From NCBI RefSeq assembly GCF_000499205.1, contig NZ_AWUK01000031.1, positions 1 through 64,000 of the forward strand: a stretch of 64,000 nt of DNA, written 5' to 3'. The notes beneath the pieces are model-generated. The model saw only the letters and a program-made list of their open reading frames with translations. It was not told the origin of the DNA and did not search any database. Shown here piece by piece: positions 1 through 8,882 of this stretch; within the stretch, counting starts at the first letter, position 1, and each line of letters starts with the position of its first letter. Source of the stretch: Paenibacillus sp. MAEPY2 (lineage in GTDB: Bacteria; Bacillota; Bacilli; Paenibacillales; Paenibacillaceae). Position numbers and translations under genes: made by a program.

Positions 1-35
1 AAATCTGGGGATAACAGCGATCGAAAGAACGATCC
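1..35. repeat. Partial copy of an intergenic repeat, cut by the window edge
   Basis: The first bases (ATCTGGGGATAACAGCGAT and onward) closely match the right arm of the structured repeat near 54528-54556, which has GAAATCCGG followed by GGATAACAGCGAT. Only the 3' arm is visible here; the left arm would lie upstream of the window. The match is seen directly. That both belong to one dispersed repeat family is inferred. Confidence 0.55.
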
Positions 36-132
36 GAATCCGGAACGGGCTTAGAGTCGCATCTACCTCCCCCGTCCAACTGTCTTCTTAATAATTTTTA
101 ATACACTTGTACGAATCAAAGGAGTGGCATGA

Positions 133-579
133 ATGGTGGAGCACGCTTTTGGTCCTTATCTGAAACAACTGCGCGAGCAACAGGGATACAGCATCAATCA
201 ACTCGCCGAAGCAGCAGGAATCAGCAATTCGCAAATTTCACGCATTGAGAATGGGGTTCGCGGTGTTCCCAAGCCCGCCACCATCCGCAAAATCTCGGAC
301 GCACTCTCGGTTCCTTACGCGGATATGATGAAGCAAGCCGGGTATCTTGAAGTCTCAAATACAGCAATCGAGCTGCAGGAAGCTCCGGAATGGGCAACGT
401 ACAAGGACCGTCGGGACTTCAAAAAGATGCTGGAGGACGAGGATGATCTCATGTTTGACGGCATCCCGCTGGATGATGAGGACAAGAAACGAATCAAGGA
501 TGTCCTGACAGGTCTGTTCTGGGAAGCCAAGCAGATGAACAAACGCAAAAAAACGAATGATCCAGACGAGCGCCCATGA
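133..579 (+). CDS. XRE-family HTH transcriptional regulator
   Basis: A 148-residue protein with an N-terminal Cro/C1-type helix-turn-helix at about residues 7-65; the recognition part reads AGISNSQISRIENGVRG. The rest is acidic and charged and ends in a Lys/Arg-rich tail. The ATG at 133 has AAAGGAG eight bases upstream; the ATG at 129 would be too close. The next gene, 42 bp downstream, is an ImmA/IrrE-type metalloprotease. Such pairs usually form a switch in which the protease cleaves the repressor, as in ImmR/ImmA of ICEBs1. No integrase or phage gene lies nearby, so this may be a domesticated pair. Targets are not visible; autoregulation is likely but unproven. Confidence 0.85.
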   Translation: MVEHAFGPYLKQLREQQGYSINQLAEAAGISNSQISRIENGVRGVPKPATIRKISDALSVPYADMMKQAGYLEVSNTAIELQEAPEWATYKDRRDFKKMLEDEDDLMFDGIPLDDEDKKRIKDVLTGLFWEAKQMNKRKKTNDPDERP

Positions 580-621
580 AGCATTTCAAGCTGAATAAAC
601 TAAAGCAGCAGGTGAGATGAT

Positions 622-1029
622 ATGGATGACATTGTAACAAAACTGATTCGAAAACACCGGACCAACTGCCCTTTCAGCATTGCCAGAGCCATTGGAATAC
701 AGATCCGGTTCGCCAACCTGGGTAAGTCTACCAAAGGACTGTATTTCCGCAAGCTCCGTCGCAGATTTATCGTCATTCACAATGATTTACCGCCGGAATG
801 GCAGCGTTTCGTGTGTGCCCATGAGCTTGGACATGACCGATTGCACAAAGGCATAAACCGGTTCTTTCTGGAGGAACACTCCTATTTTGCACCAGGCAAG
901 CTGGAAAGACAGGCCAATCGTTTTGCCATACAGCTACTCACTTCCGGATTAAGGCCTGAGCCGGATGAATCACTGGAGAAATTTTGTTTACGTACAGGAC
1001 TGCCACGTGAAGTGCAGCATTTTTTTTAG
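622..1029 (+). CDS. ImmA/IrrE-family metallo-endopeptidase
   Basis: A 135-residue protein with the zinc-protease motif HELGH at residues 67-71 (His67 and His71 as zinc ligands, Glu68 as catalytic base). This defines the ImmA/IrrE (DUF955) family. AGGTGAGATGAT precedes the ATG. It lies directly after the XRE gene and is probably co-transcribed, so the natural substrate is inferred to be that repressor. It is short for the family: the N-terminal part is only about 60 residues and the C-terminal helical part ends soon after the motif. It is predicted cytoplasmic, with no signal or membrane segment. Confidence 0.82.
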   Translation: MDDIVTKLIRKHRTNCPFSIARAIGIQIRFANLGKSTKGLYFRKLRRRFIVIHNDLPPEWQRFVCAHELGHDRLHKGINRFFLEEHSYFAPGKLERQANRFAIQLLTSGLRPEPDESLEKFCLRTGLPREVQHFF

Positions 1030-1117
1030 TCTTTTCAAGAATATATGTTCCTTATAAGTCAATTCATCTCTTAATCTTCCACTATTAAAATCAGATGTCA
1101 CTTTCAGGTTACCTATT

Positions 1118-1146
1118 TTTACACTAATCACGAGATTTCCTAATAA
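1118..1146 (+). promoter_or_regulatory. Candidate sigma-A promoter for the 5'-nucleotidase gene
   Basis: TTTACA at 1118-1123 and TAATAA at 1141-1146 are separated by 17 bp, about 75 bp before the start codon at 1221. Each hexamer differs from consensus at one or two positions. This is a sequence-based prediction only. Confidence 0.4.
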
Positions 1147-1220
1147 TAGTCTGGTAAAATACAACATGAGTTGTGCAAACGCTCACGAGATTATTATTTT
1201 TTGGGGGGTTACTGATTCAT

Positions 1221-3020
1221 ATGAAAATCTGGAAGACTTACGTTTCACTTGTGCTAACGCTCTGTCTGTTATTTGGCAGTGTAGGCTTCGCCTCTGCTGC
1301 AACAGATACGACTTCGGGCACAGGTAAGCACATTACTATTCTACATACGAATGACATGCACGCACGCGCAGTTGAGTCCTCACCTGCGATGGGTTTCGCC
1401 AAGGTTGCTGGAATTGCGGACAAATACCGTAGCGAAAACCCAAACACCCTTCTACTGGATGCCGGAGATGCAGTGCATGGTACAACCTTTGCTACGCTCG
1501 TTAACGGTGAGAGCATTGTCAAAGTCATGAACGAAATGGGCTATCAGGCCATCGTTCCAGGCAACCATGAATTCAACTACGGTTCCAAGCGTTTGCTTGA
1601 ACTGGCGGATATGATGAATTTTCCAATGATCAGTGCCAATGTGAAGAAAAAAGACGGTACTCGTCTGTTTGAACCTTATCTTATTAAAGAGGTAGATGGC
1701 GTGAAGATTGGTATTATTGCCCTCTCCACACCAGAAACGATGTACAAAACGAACCCGAAAAATATGGAAGGTCTGGACATTACAGACCCATCTGCGGAAG
1801 CTAAAGTGCTCGTAAACGAAATTCGCAACAAAGTCGATGTTGTTGTGGTATTGGGACACCTTGGACAAGACGCGTCCAGCACCGATACTAGCCTCAAAGT
1901 TGTGAAAGAAGTGCCTGGCATTGATGTATTCATCGATGGTCATAGCCATACGGTTCTGCAAGATGGACTTATATCCGATAACGGAACACTGATCGCCAGC
2001 GCCGGTGAGTATACTAACTTTGTAGGTGTTATCGACCTGTGGGTTGACGGCGGTAAAGTAACCAAAAAACAAGCAACATTGATTGATGAAATCGAAGCAA
2101 AAGACATCAAACCGAATGAGAAAGTAGCCGCATTGGTGAATTCCATTCAGAAAGAACAAGAACCTATTCTGAAAGAAGAAGTAGCCAATACAGCGATTCT
2201 GCTGGACGGCAAACGTGAACAAGTACGTGCAGGTGAAACTAACCTGGGTGACCTGCTGGCAGATGCCATCCGTGACGTCAGCAAAGCTGATATCGCACTC
2301 ACAAACGGTGGCGGTATTCGTTCTTCCATTGAAAAAGGTATCGTAACCAAAGGCGACGTAATCACTGTACTTCCTTTTGGTAATCAGGTTGTAACACTTG
2401 AAGTAAAAGGCTCTGATGTACTTGCAGCCCTTGAAAACGGTGTAGGATCTTATCCAGAACCAAGCGGTGGATTCCCGCAAGTATCCGGCATGACATTCAG
2501 TATTGATTCTTCCGCAGCAAAAGGCAGCCGTGTACATTCCGTCATGATCGGCGATAAAGCCCTTGACCCGAAAGCAACGTATACGCTGGCTACAAATGAT
2601 TTCACTGCTGTTGGTGGTGACGAGTACACTATGTTCGCAAAATACGCAACGTCAGGCATGTACGGTGCTATGGATGAAGCGTTGATCGGATACATGCAAA
2701 AACTGGGCGCTGTTGATATCAAAACAGACGGCCGAATCAAGGAAGCAAAAGCTCCTGCGGTTGAACCGGAAGCTCCAGTAACCGAACCACCAGCACCAAC
2801 TACACCGAAACCAGAGACACCAAAACCAGAAACACCGTCGAAACCGACACCAAGCAAACCAGCTCCAGCCAAAGTGCATGTTGTTAAATCCGGAGATTCC
2901 CTGTACTCCATCTCCAAACAATACGGTACAACTTGGCAAGCTCTGCAAAAGCTGAATAAAATCAAAAATCCACACTGGATCTATCCAGGTCAACAATTGA
3001 AACTGCCTGCAGCCTCTTAA
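1221..3020 (+). CDS. Secreted 5'-nucleotidase with C-terminal LysM domain
   Basis: A 599-residue extracytoplasmic nucleotide phosphoesterase, probably releasing phosphate and nucleosides from nucleotides. The ATG at 1221, after a GGGGGG ribosome site, puts a signal peptide (charged start, hydrophobic core, ASA cleavage area) at the N terminus. The calcineurin-type metallophosphatase domain shows the metal motifs HTNDMHAR, LDAGDAVHG, GNHEFNYG, LGHLGQD and DGHSHT. A 5'-nucleotidase C-terminal domain (NLGDLLADAIR, TNGGGIR, LPFGNQV) follows. Next comes a Pro/Glu/Lys-rich linker of roughly 50 residues, then one LysM repeat (HVVKSGDSLYSISKQYG...). LysM probably retains the enzyme on peptidoglycan. 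Many homologues use an LPXTG anchor or SLH domains instead. Monocistronic, with a strong terminator downstream. Confidence 0.9.
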   Translation: MKIWKTYVSLVLTLCLLFGSVGFASAATDTTSGTGKHITILHTNDMHARAVESSPAMGFAKVAGIADKYRSENPNTLLLDAGDAVHGTTFATLVNGESIVKVMNEMGYQAIVPGNHEFNYGSKRLLELADMMNFPMISANVKKKDGTRLFEPYLIKEVDGVKIGIIALSTPETMYKTNPKNMEGLDITDPSAEAKVLVNEIRNKVDVVVVLGHLGQDASSTDTSLKVVKEVPGIDVFIDGHSHTVLQDGLISDNGTLIASAGEYTNFVGVIDLWVDGGKVTKKQATLIDEIEAKDIKPNEKVAALVNSIQKEQEPILKEEVANTAILLDGKREQVRAGETNLGDLLADAIRDVSKADIALTNGGGIRSSIEKGIVTKGDVITVLPFGNQVVTLEVKGSDVLAALENGVGSYPEPSGGFPQVSGMTFSIDSSAAKGSRVHSVMIGDKALDPKATYTLATNDFTAVGGDEYTMFAKYATSGMYGAMDEALIGYMQKLGAVDIKTDGRIKEAKAPAVEPEAPVTEPPAPTTPKPETPKPETPSKPTPSKPAPAKVHVVKSGDSLYSISKQYGTTWQALQKLNKIKNPHWIYPGQQLKLPAAS

Positions 3021-3106
3021 GATCATCAGAGAAAAACAGCTCGAACCGATGATCTCCAGGATGCGACAGAATCAGAAATAGTTGTACCCATCAATCCATT
3101 CCAAAG

Positions 3107-3149
3107 AAAGGGTGTCCCTCAAGCCATAATCGGCTGATGGACACCCTTT
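3107..3149. terminator. Bidirectional intrinsic terminator
   Basis: AAAGGGTGTCC (3107-3117) and GGACACCCTTT (3139-3149) form an 11-bp stem with A- and T-rich flanks. It serves the nucleotidase gene from the left and could also stop leftward transcription. Confidence 0.8.
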
Positions 3150-3161
3150 TCTAATTAACAA

Positions 3162-3446
3162 TTACTTCACTCCATGGTTAATCTGCTGAGTTGTACAATC
3201 CATGTCTACATGAATATAGCTTTGCTGCAAAAATAAATCTCTTGATTCACTTTGAGAAATCACTTCATCCCTTGTCCCCGACCATGGACTATAGAAGAAA
3301 TCTCTATAATTGCCACTCTCATGCGGATATTTCACATTTGAATCGACATATTTATCGTCCATGATTTGCATATTTGCACATGTATGCTTTGCCAACACAC
3401 CATATCTGTAGCTCTTATGAACAGACTTACTGTATACAGAATACAA
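3162..3446 (-). CDS. Unrecognised 94-residue ORF, doubtful
   Basis: A possible 94-residue protein with a TTG start and no convincing ribosome binding site. It is rich in Tyr, Ser, His and Asp and reads like part of a real protein (for example GNYRDFFYSPWSG), but no domain was recognised. It sits between the terminator at 3107-3149 and proS. It could be a gene fragment left after decay or a chance ORF. The remaining bases to 3640 show no other convincing gene. Confidence 0.25.
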   Translation of the reverse strand: MYSVYSKSVHKSYRYGVLAKHTCANMQIMDDKYVDSNVKYPHESGNYRDFFYSPWSGTRDEVISQSESRDLFLQQSYIHVDMDCTTQQINHGVK

Positions 3447-3640
3447 TTTTTCAAATTCTAGTTACTTGGTATGACAATACGCAAATATTGTTGATTCCTT
3501 ATGTGACTATAGCCCTCTTTTTAGCGCTTTACTCCGTTACATAACCACAAGCAACTCGTATCGCATAATATCCGGACCTATTATAGATCGTTCTATTATA
3601 TAGAGACACGTAGCACAGTTCCATAAGGATGGCTATTTTT

Positions 3641-5422
3641 TTAATTCCGGACTATAAGCTGTTCTTTCACCTGACTTACAGCCTCTTGTGCCGTCAGACT
3701 GATTCGTTTGGATTCACCTTGGACTGCAAGAACGTGTGATCCAAATTCCACTTGTCCTTCTGCCGCACCCCGACCAATTACAATCTGGACAGGCAATCCG
3801 ATCAATTCCGAATCCTTGAACTTCACTCCTGGGCGTTCATCACGATCATCGACCAATACACTGTATCCGGCATCTGTAAGTTGTTGTTCCAGCTGCAGCG
3901 TAAGCTCGCGCTGCTGCTCATCCTTCCAACTCATTGGAATCAGATGTACATGATAAGGTGCGACAGCTGCTGGCCAACGGATACCATCTTCTCCGGCATA
4001 TTGTTCAGCAATAGCCGCCATCAGACGAGACACACCGATACCGTAACAACCCATTACTGGTGCACACTGCCGTCCATTGCGATCCAGGAAGGATGCTCCC
4101 ATGGCGTCACTGTACTTGGTTCCCAGTTTAAAGATATGCCCCACTTCGATTCCTTTTGTGAATACAAGCGATTCTCCACAGGTTGGGCAGCCGTCACCTT
4201 CAGCAGCGAAACGAATTCGATCTACTTTGTCCAAAGTAAAGTCTATACCCGGACGTACATTCGAATAGTGTACATCGACTTCATTCGCTCCTGTAATTGC
4301 ATGTTCCATAACAGCGACATCCGCATCCACTACAATCGGCAGATCCAGTCCAATCGGACCCAGGAAACCTACAGTTAATTTCGGATGAACTGCAAGTGCA
4401 GTTTCATCAGCCAGGATCAGCTCCTCTACACCTAGTACCTGCTTCAGAGCGATATCATTCACTTCATGATCCCCACGAACAAGTGCAGCGATTAGTTGAC
4501 CATCCGCTTGATAAAGAAGCGTTTTGATCATATGCCGAGCGTCCTCACCCACAAAGGCGCTTAGCTCATTGATCGTTCGTACCCCTGGAGTTTCGATACG
4601 AACCAGTGTGTCCCCTTCAGTATTCCCATCTGCTTTATCGACTGTTTTGGGGTCAGTAGAAGTATCAGCTGGTCCTGCATGATTAGCAGAAGATTCAGAA
4701 GTCTGATATCCTGCCTTCTCCAGATTTGCGGCATATCCACAATGTTTGCAGGTTACGATCGTATCTTCTCCCACATCGGCAAGTGCCATAAACTCATGGG
4801 TCTCTCCCTGACCACCAATGGTGCCTGCATCGGCTTCCACGCGAATATATTCCAGTCCACAACGCTCCAAAATGCGCGAGTATGCGGTATTCATGGCCTG
4901 ATAGGTGCGATCCAGCTCTTCCCAATCGGATGCAAAAGAGTACGCATCCTTCATGATGAACTCCCGTCCCCGCAGTAATCCGAATCTTGGACGACGTTCA
5001 TCTCTGAATTTGGTTCCAATCTGATAAAGTGTAAACGGCAGCTTCCGATAAGAATTAACCTCGTCACGAGCCAGTGCAGTTACGACTTCTTCATGGGTTG
5101 GACCCAGGGCGAATTCTCGTGCATGGCGATCCTTCAGACGCATCAGCTCAGGACCATACTGTGTATATCTTCCGGATTCCTCCCATAGCTCAGCAGGCTG
5201 CATGATTGGCAGCAATACTTCCTGACATCCTGCACGGTCCATTTCTTCCCGAACGATACGCTCGACATTCAGCAAGATACGACGTCCCAAGGGCAGATAA
5301 CTGTATATTCCTGCTGCGAGTTGGCGAATCATGCCAGAGCGCAGTAACCAGCGATGTCCTGCTGCATCTGCCTCTGCTGGTGCTTCACGTAATGTTGGAA
5401 CAAGCATTTCACTTTGACGCAT
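3641..5422 (-). CDS. proS: Prolyl-tRNA synthetase (bacterial type, with editing insert)
   Basis: A 593-residue class II aminoacyl-tRNA synthetase that charges tRNA-Pro in the cytoplasm. Motif 1 and 2 regions are visible (LPLGRRILLNVERIVREEM, GPTHEEVVTALARDE, TLYQIGTKFRDERRPRFGLLRGREF). The INS/YbaK-like editing domain is inserted at about residues 235-400. Motif 3 follows (MGCYGIGVSRLMAAIAEQY), then the C-terminal anticodon-binding domain (residues 480-590). GGGGTG stands seven bases before the ATG. The long upstream leader is a T-box with a proline specifier, so expression rises when uncharged tRNA-Pro accumulates. An acidic Ser/Thr/Asp-rich stretch near residues 245-270 looks like a loose linker. 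Confidence 0.97.
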   Translation of the reverse strand: MRQSEMLVPTLREAPAEADAAGHRWLLRSGMIRQLAAGIYSYLPLGRRILLNVERIVREEMDRAGCQEVLLPIMQPAELWEESGRYTQYGPELMRLKDRHAREFALGPTHEEVVTALARDEVNSYRKLPFTLYQIGTKFRDERRPRFGLLRGREFIMKDAYSFASDWEELDRTYQAMNTAYSRILERCGLEYIRVEADAGTIGGQGETHEFMALADVGEDTIVTCKHCGYAANLEKAGYQTSESSANHAGPADTSTDPKTVDKADGNTEGDTLVRIETPGVRTINELSAFVGEDARHMIKTLLYQADGQLIAALVRGDHEVNDIALKQVLGVEELILADETALAVHPKLTVGFLGPIGLDLPIVVDADVAVMEHAITGANEVDVHYSNVRPGIDFTLDKVDRIRFAAEGDGCPTCGESLVFTKGIEVGHIFKLGTKYSDAMGASFLDRNGRQCAPVMGCYGIGVSRLMAAIAEQYAGEDGIRWPAAVAPYHVHLIPMSWKDEQQRELTLQLEQQLTDAGYSVLVDDRDERPGVKFKDSELIGLPVQIVIGRGAAEGQVEFGSHVLAVQGESKRISLTAQEAVSQVKEQLIVRN

Positions 5423-5475
5423 CTTGTCACACCCCTTACCTTCTATTCGTTATTGTGAATCAGGTTATAAACAGC

Positions 5476-5808
5476 AAAAAGACACATCCGTCAAGGGACG
5501 AATGTGTCGTGGTACCACCCTTATTTAACTGCATTTTGCCGGCTGACCTGCCATTCAATCAACAGGGCATTTGCCATAACCGGTTCCCCGTTTGCAACCT
5601 GTGCCAAACGTGAACTTACAGTCCTTCAGGGCATAACGGGCCCATCCGGCGGAGGGTACAGACCGATTGGGCCTTCTCCTCCGCAGCTCGCGAGGTAGGA
5701 ATAACGAAACAGCAACAGAAACCTTGCACTAGGCGGTTTCCTCTCTGCAGAAGCTGGCTAACGTCATTATGTCCTCGTTGATCGCTGTTATCATTTTGAT
5801 CACCATAG
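5476..5808 (-). ncRNA. T-box leader of proS, specifier CCU (Pro)
   Basis: Read on the minus strand, the leader contains the T-box sequence AGGGTGGTACCACG (5508-5521) just before an intrinsic terminator. The terminator arms are GACACATTCGTCC and GGATGTGTC within 5481-5508, followed by five T at 5476-5480. In Stem I, CGAGG (5773-5777) pairs with CCTCG (5691-5695). The triplet CCT at 5697-5699, followed by A, lies where the specifier codon is expected and encodes proline. Uncharged tRNA-Pro should bind the specifier and the T-box bulge and favour the antiterminator. The specifier position was assigned by eye. Confidence 0.9.
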
Positions 5809-5830
5809 TGTATTTACAAGAAATTGTCAA
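5802..5830 (-). promoter_or_regulatory. Promoter of the proS T-box leader
   Basis: On the minus strand, TTGACA (5825-5830) and TATGGT (5802-5807) are spaced by 17 bp, immediately before the start of Stem I. The -35 is perfect and the -10 is close to consensus. Confidence 0.7.
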
Positions 5831-5949
5831 CCATACGGTTGACAGCTTTACGTTAAAATGAATTCCTGAGCGATGGCTGACATGGCCGTTCGTTCCCTGT
5901 AATATAGAGAAATAGAAAACATGTATTAATTGATAAAGGAGTTTGTCCT

Positions 5950-6621
5950 ATGCCATATATTATTTACGATCTTGAATTCACGGTAAGTCGCAATACACGT
6001 TACTCTTCTGAAATTATAGATATCGGTGCCGTCAAAGTAACGGAAGGTGAGAACGGCCTGTGCGTATCAGACACGTTCCATACGTATGTTCGTCCATCCA
6101 ATAAATCGGTGCTGTCCGCCGATACAATTCAATTTACGGGTATTACGCAGAAAGATATCGACGCATCTCCCCTTTTTCCGGAAGCGCTGAATCAATTTAT
6201 TGCCTGGATGGGAAGTGAATCCTATTACATGTGTTCCTGGGGACCGGATGACCGCACCAAACTGATCTCTCATTGTCGAACGCATCAGCTTGATGTCGCC
6301 TGGATCACCAATCACAATGATCTTCAGCAGCAATGGTCGCGCACAGTGCGCAAAGAAGGGAAATTCCGTCAGCTTGGACTTGCTCAGGCTCTTGAGCTGT
6401 GCGGTATTGAATTCGATGGAACCCAGCATCGCGCTTTGGATGATGCTATTAATACAGCCAAAGTATTCATGCATCAATTTGACCAGTTCAACCTGGAAAC
6501 CAATTGCGCAGCAGATGATGAAGGCATCACGTCCAAAGTGGTCTATTCGAGCAGTACAGAAGACGATGACAACGATTCCCCTTTTGGTAACCTGGCACAC
6601 CTGTTCAAGACCAAAGAGTAA
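5950..6621 (+). CDS. DEDDh-type 3'-5' exonuclease, KapD-like
   Basis: A 223-residue cytoplasmic protein of the RNase T/DnaQ exonuclease superfamily. The first acidic pair is in YDLEF near residue 7, the central Asp in WGPDDRTKL, and the final His-x(4)-Asp in HRALDDAINTA, as in DEDDh nucleases. The overall look resembles Bacillus KapD and ERI-1-like proteins; KapD overproduction inhibits the KinA sporulation pathway in B. subtilis. The last 40 residues are acidic, Ser/Asp-rich and probably disordered. GATAAAGGAG precedes the ATG. It stands alone, convergent with the WYL regulator. Its substrate (RNA or DNA ends) cannot be told from sequence. Confidence 0.8.
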   Translation: MPYIIYDLEFTVSRNTRYSSEIIDIGAVKVTEGENGLCVSDTFHTYVRPSNKSVLSADTIQFTGITQKDIDASPLFPEALNQFIAWMGSESYYMCSWGPDDRTKLISHCRTHQLDVAWITNHNDLQQQWSRTVRKEGKFRQLGLAQALELCGIEFDGTQHRALDDAINTAKVFMHQFDQFNLETNCAADDEGITSKVVYSSSTEDDDNDSPFGNLAHLFKTKE

Positions 6622-6675
6622 CTGCATATAACGTATGTTGAACTAAGACGAACCAGCCATGAGCAACATAGAAGT

Positions 6676-7641
6676 TCAGTTGTAGATCTCCCTCCAGCGC
6701 TCCAGACGTTCTTTCATAATGAGGCGGCATTTCTCAGGTTCCAGAATTTCGGCATCGGGTCCATATTGAGACAGCCAGGTTAGAAAACCTTGCTCATCAC
6801 TCAATATGGCCTCAAACAACAATGTGCCTTCCGGTTCAATCGTCAAGATGGGGCGTGCAAAAAACTGCTCCTGCATGACACGCTCTACAGCGTGCGGCGA
6901 AAATCTGATTTTGAATGCAGTCCACTCCGTACTGCTGCCAAGTTCCCGTGGCGTACGGAAGTGAGATTGTAAAAGGTAATCATCTTTGCGGAACGTGCGT
7001 GGCAAAATCCGAACCCTGTGCAAACGATTCACTTGAAATAATGTCAGTTTCTCTGACAGGTGACAATACGCCAACAGATCAAATCGGTATTCACGCGGAA
7101 TAAGACAGTAGGGATCCATTCGCACAATCCCCTTTTTACCTTGAGACAGATATTCTCCTTCAATAGTGTTCTGGGAAATTCCAGCCTGAAGCAACATCAC
7201 CAATGAATGATTCAGAAGTTCGGTACTTTCATTCTGCCATGCAGAAGTACCCACTTTGAACATCCCGCTAATTTGCTCAGACCATTCCACTCGCTCTGTT
7301 TTGTTTTTCTGACTCGAAGCAACCACTTTCTCATACGCGCTCTCAAAAGCAGGCTTCAGCAACGGACGAATATTCTCCATGACTTCTGCCAGGTGCATAA
7401 AGGCTTGAGCTTCATCATCAGACCAATTCAGCGGATACATGGCAAAATGGCTGATAAACATGTATCCTCTCCCGTGTCCCATATTGGCGATGGGGATATG
7501 CATTGCACTGAGGGCCTCCATGTCGCGGTATATCGTCCTTTCCGTTGTCTCGCACCGCTCGGCAAGCTCACGGGCCAGAATGCCCGGCTTGGCCTGCACA
7601 AGAGTTATAATGCGCATTAATCGGATCAGTCGGTCTGTCAT
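6676..7641 (-). CDS. HTH-WYL transcriptional regulator
   Basis: A 321-residue regulator. An N-terminal winged HTH of the HTH_11/DeoR type (RLMRIITLVQAKPGILARELAE..CETTERTIYRDMEALS) occupies residues 3-60. A central helical region follows, then a WYL domain at about residues 150-230 (MDPYCLIPREYRFDLLAYCH) and a C-terminal WCX extension. WYL domains bind nucleic acids or small ligands and often control DNA-damage, defence or metabolic genes. The start is placed at the ATG preceded by GGAGGG and nine bases; an upstream in-frame start at 7695 lacks this. No operon partner is clear, because the next gene upstream on the same strand is degenerate. Its target is unknown. Confidence 0.85.
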   Translation of the reverse strand: MTDRLIRLMRIITLVQAKPGILARELAERCETTERTIYRDMEALSAMHIPIANMGHGRGYMFISHFAMYPLNWSDDEAQAFMHLAEVMENIRPLLKPAFESAYEKVVASSQKNKTERVEWSEQISGMFKVGTSAWQNESTELLNHSLVMLLQAGISQNTIEGEYLSQGKKGIVRMDPYCLIPREYRFDLLAYCHLSEKLTLFQVNRLHRVRILPRTFRKDDYLLQSHFRTPRELGSSTEWTAFKIRFSPHAVERVMQEQFFARPILTIEPEGTLLFEAILSDEQGFLTWLSQYGPDAEILEPEKCRLIMKERLERWREIYN

Positions 7642-7802
7642 TTTGCCGGACCCTCCACGATGTTGTTTCAATAAATTCGATACAACTCCATCCATTTTTT
7701 ATTATTATGTTGTTTAGTACATTCGACTTATTCCCTGACTTCACCTTCAAAAAATTATGTAGAAACATTCCTGGCCCTACCATCATCACTAGTTCTTTAT
7801 CC

Positions 7803-8585
7803 CTATTCACCTAACATCGTTTTTCCGCGATTATGAGCCATGGAATTAAAAGTAATCCCGTAGTGGTACCGAAGTTTTTCCACAATTTCGGCTTCCGTAT
7901 AATAATCCAGATCCTGTTTACGAGCTGCTTCAATTAACAAAGCATCTGCGTGACGACGCAGCAGATCACTGCCCTCTTGTGTACGACCTCTTTCATAAGC
8001 GCGCAAAGCTTGTTTAATCAGAGGAACGGTTTCGTTCAATTTGATCGTCTTCTCTACCTTAGGATCTTCCGGCTGGCGCAGCATGCCCAGATGACTTGTG
8101 TACTGAATATACAACTGTTCTCTGCGCAGCAGCACTCTTTGGCTTTGTTTCAACTTTCGTGTACTCCAATAAGCTGAACAAACGGCACTTTTCCCAGATA
8201 CACGAGGTCCCATGGCGAATTCGAGCAATATTTGTTTACTCTCGCCCTTGTATACATCTCCGAGTCTTAGAACCCAACCGATATCCGTTTCTTTGGAACG
8301 ACAGCCATAGATGCCCTTGAGCTGAATTCCAAATTCCGGTTTGAGCAAAAGTTCCAAGTCTCTCGACACAATTTTGGGTGCTATTTTCCTGAGTCTTTTG
8401 GCAGGGGCTCCGTTACGCCACTCTACCATCATATATACGGGGTCGGCTCCCCCTGTCGGTATGGCCTCTCTATTCCACGAATAAGATACTTCAAAGACTG
8501 AGTTCACTGGTAGTCTCTCCCCCGATTTATATGTATTATCTTCTAACTTATCAGGGTAAATGGACACTATATTGTCACGGAACAT
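7803..8585 (-). pseudogene. VWA-family protein lacking its VWA core (internal deletion)
   Basis: A 260-residue ORF. Residues about 30-60 (VSYSWNREAIPTGGADPVYM) resemble the beta-strand segment that precedes a von Willebrand A domain. From about residue 70 (RDLELLLKPEFGIQLKGIYG) to the end it resembles the part that follows it. The intervening fold of roughly 180 residues, with its DxSxS MIDAS site, is absent, so the flanks look joined. The start is also unclear: the best ribosome site (AGGGAGGA, 8621-8628) serves an ATG at 8608 in another frame that stops after 13 codons. Either a decayed gene or a deliberately VWA-less variant; the former seems likelier. Confidence 0.55.
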
Positions 8586-8659
8586 ATGTTCGCAGGAAAT
8601 TTTTCCATAATATTAGTTTTTCCTCCCTAAATCCGTGTAATTACGACAATAAACGACGA

Positions 8660-8686
8660 AAAAGCTTGGCAGTATGCCAAGCTTTT
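8660..8686. terminator. Bidirectional intrinsic terminator
   Basis: AAAAGCTTGGC (8660-8670) and GCCAAGCTTTT (8676-8686) form an 11-bp stem with a five-base loop. It lies downstream of the 55-residue small gene and just upstream of the VWA-like ORF. Confidence 0.75.
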
Positions 8687-8714
8687 AGACCACTTTTATA
8701 TGACAAGTCCTAAC

Positions 8715-8882
8715 TTAAATCGCAGATGGATTCATTCCCATTTTGTGTAATTTTTGTACAGATTCAGGTTCTGTGATGGGAGCATAAGTAATACTGTCGA
8801 TAATCAATTCACGCCCGATGGGCTCACCATTTACAGTGATCATAATCGTTTTGGTCGTTGCAGCTTGTTCAGTTGTGTACAT
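8715..8882 (-). CDS. Small 55-residue protein, unrecognised
   Basis: A short gene with AAGGAG nine bases before the ATG. The product begins MYTTEQAATTKTIMITVNGE and ends MGMNPSAI. The central part (VNGEPIGRELIIDSITYAPI) loosely resembles the copper-amine-oxidase-N-like stalk motif (VNG..x..DG.TYVP) found in small Paenibacillus proteins, but this is a weak likeness. Its start overlaps by 14 bases the end of the frame-corrected upstream ORF, suggesting translational coupling. A terminator follows at 8660-8686. Confidence 0.5.
   Translation of the reverse strand: MYTTEQAATTKTIMITVNGEPIGRELIIDSITYAPITEPESVQKLHKMGMNPSAI

Noticed and set aside
1452..2537. Long minus-strand ORF antisense to the 5'-nucleotidase gene
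   Set aside because: Its composition (many Cys, Phe, Tyr) and full overlap with a clear gene mark it as a shadow frame.
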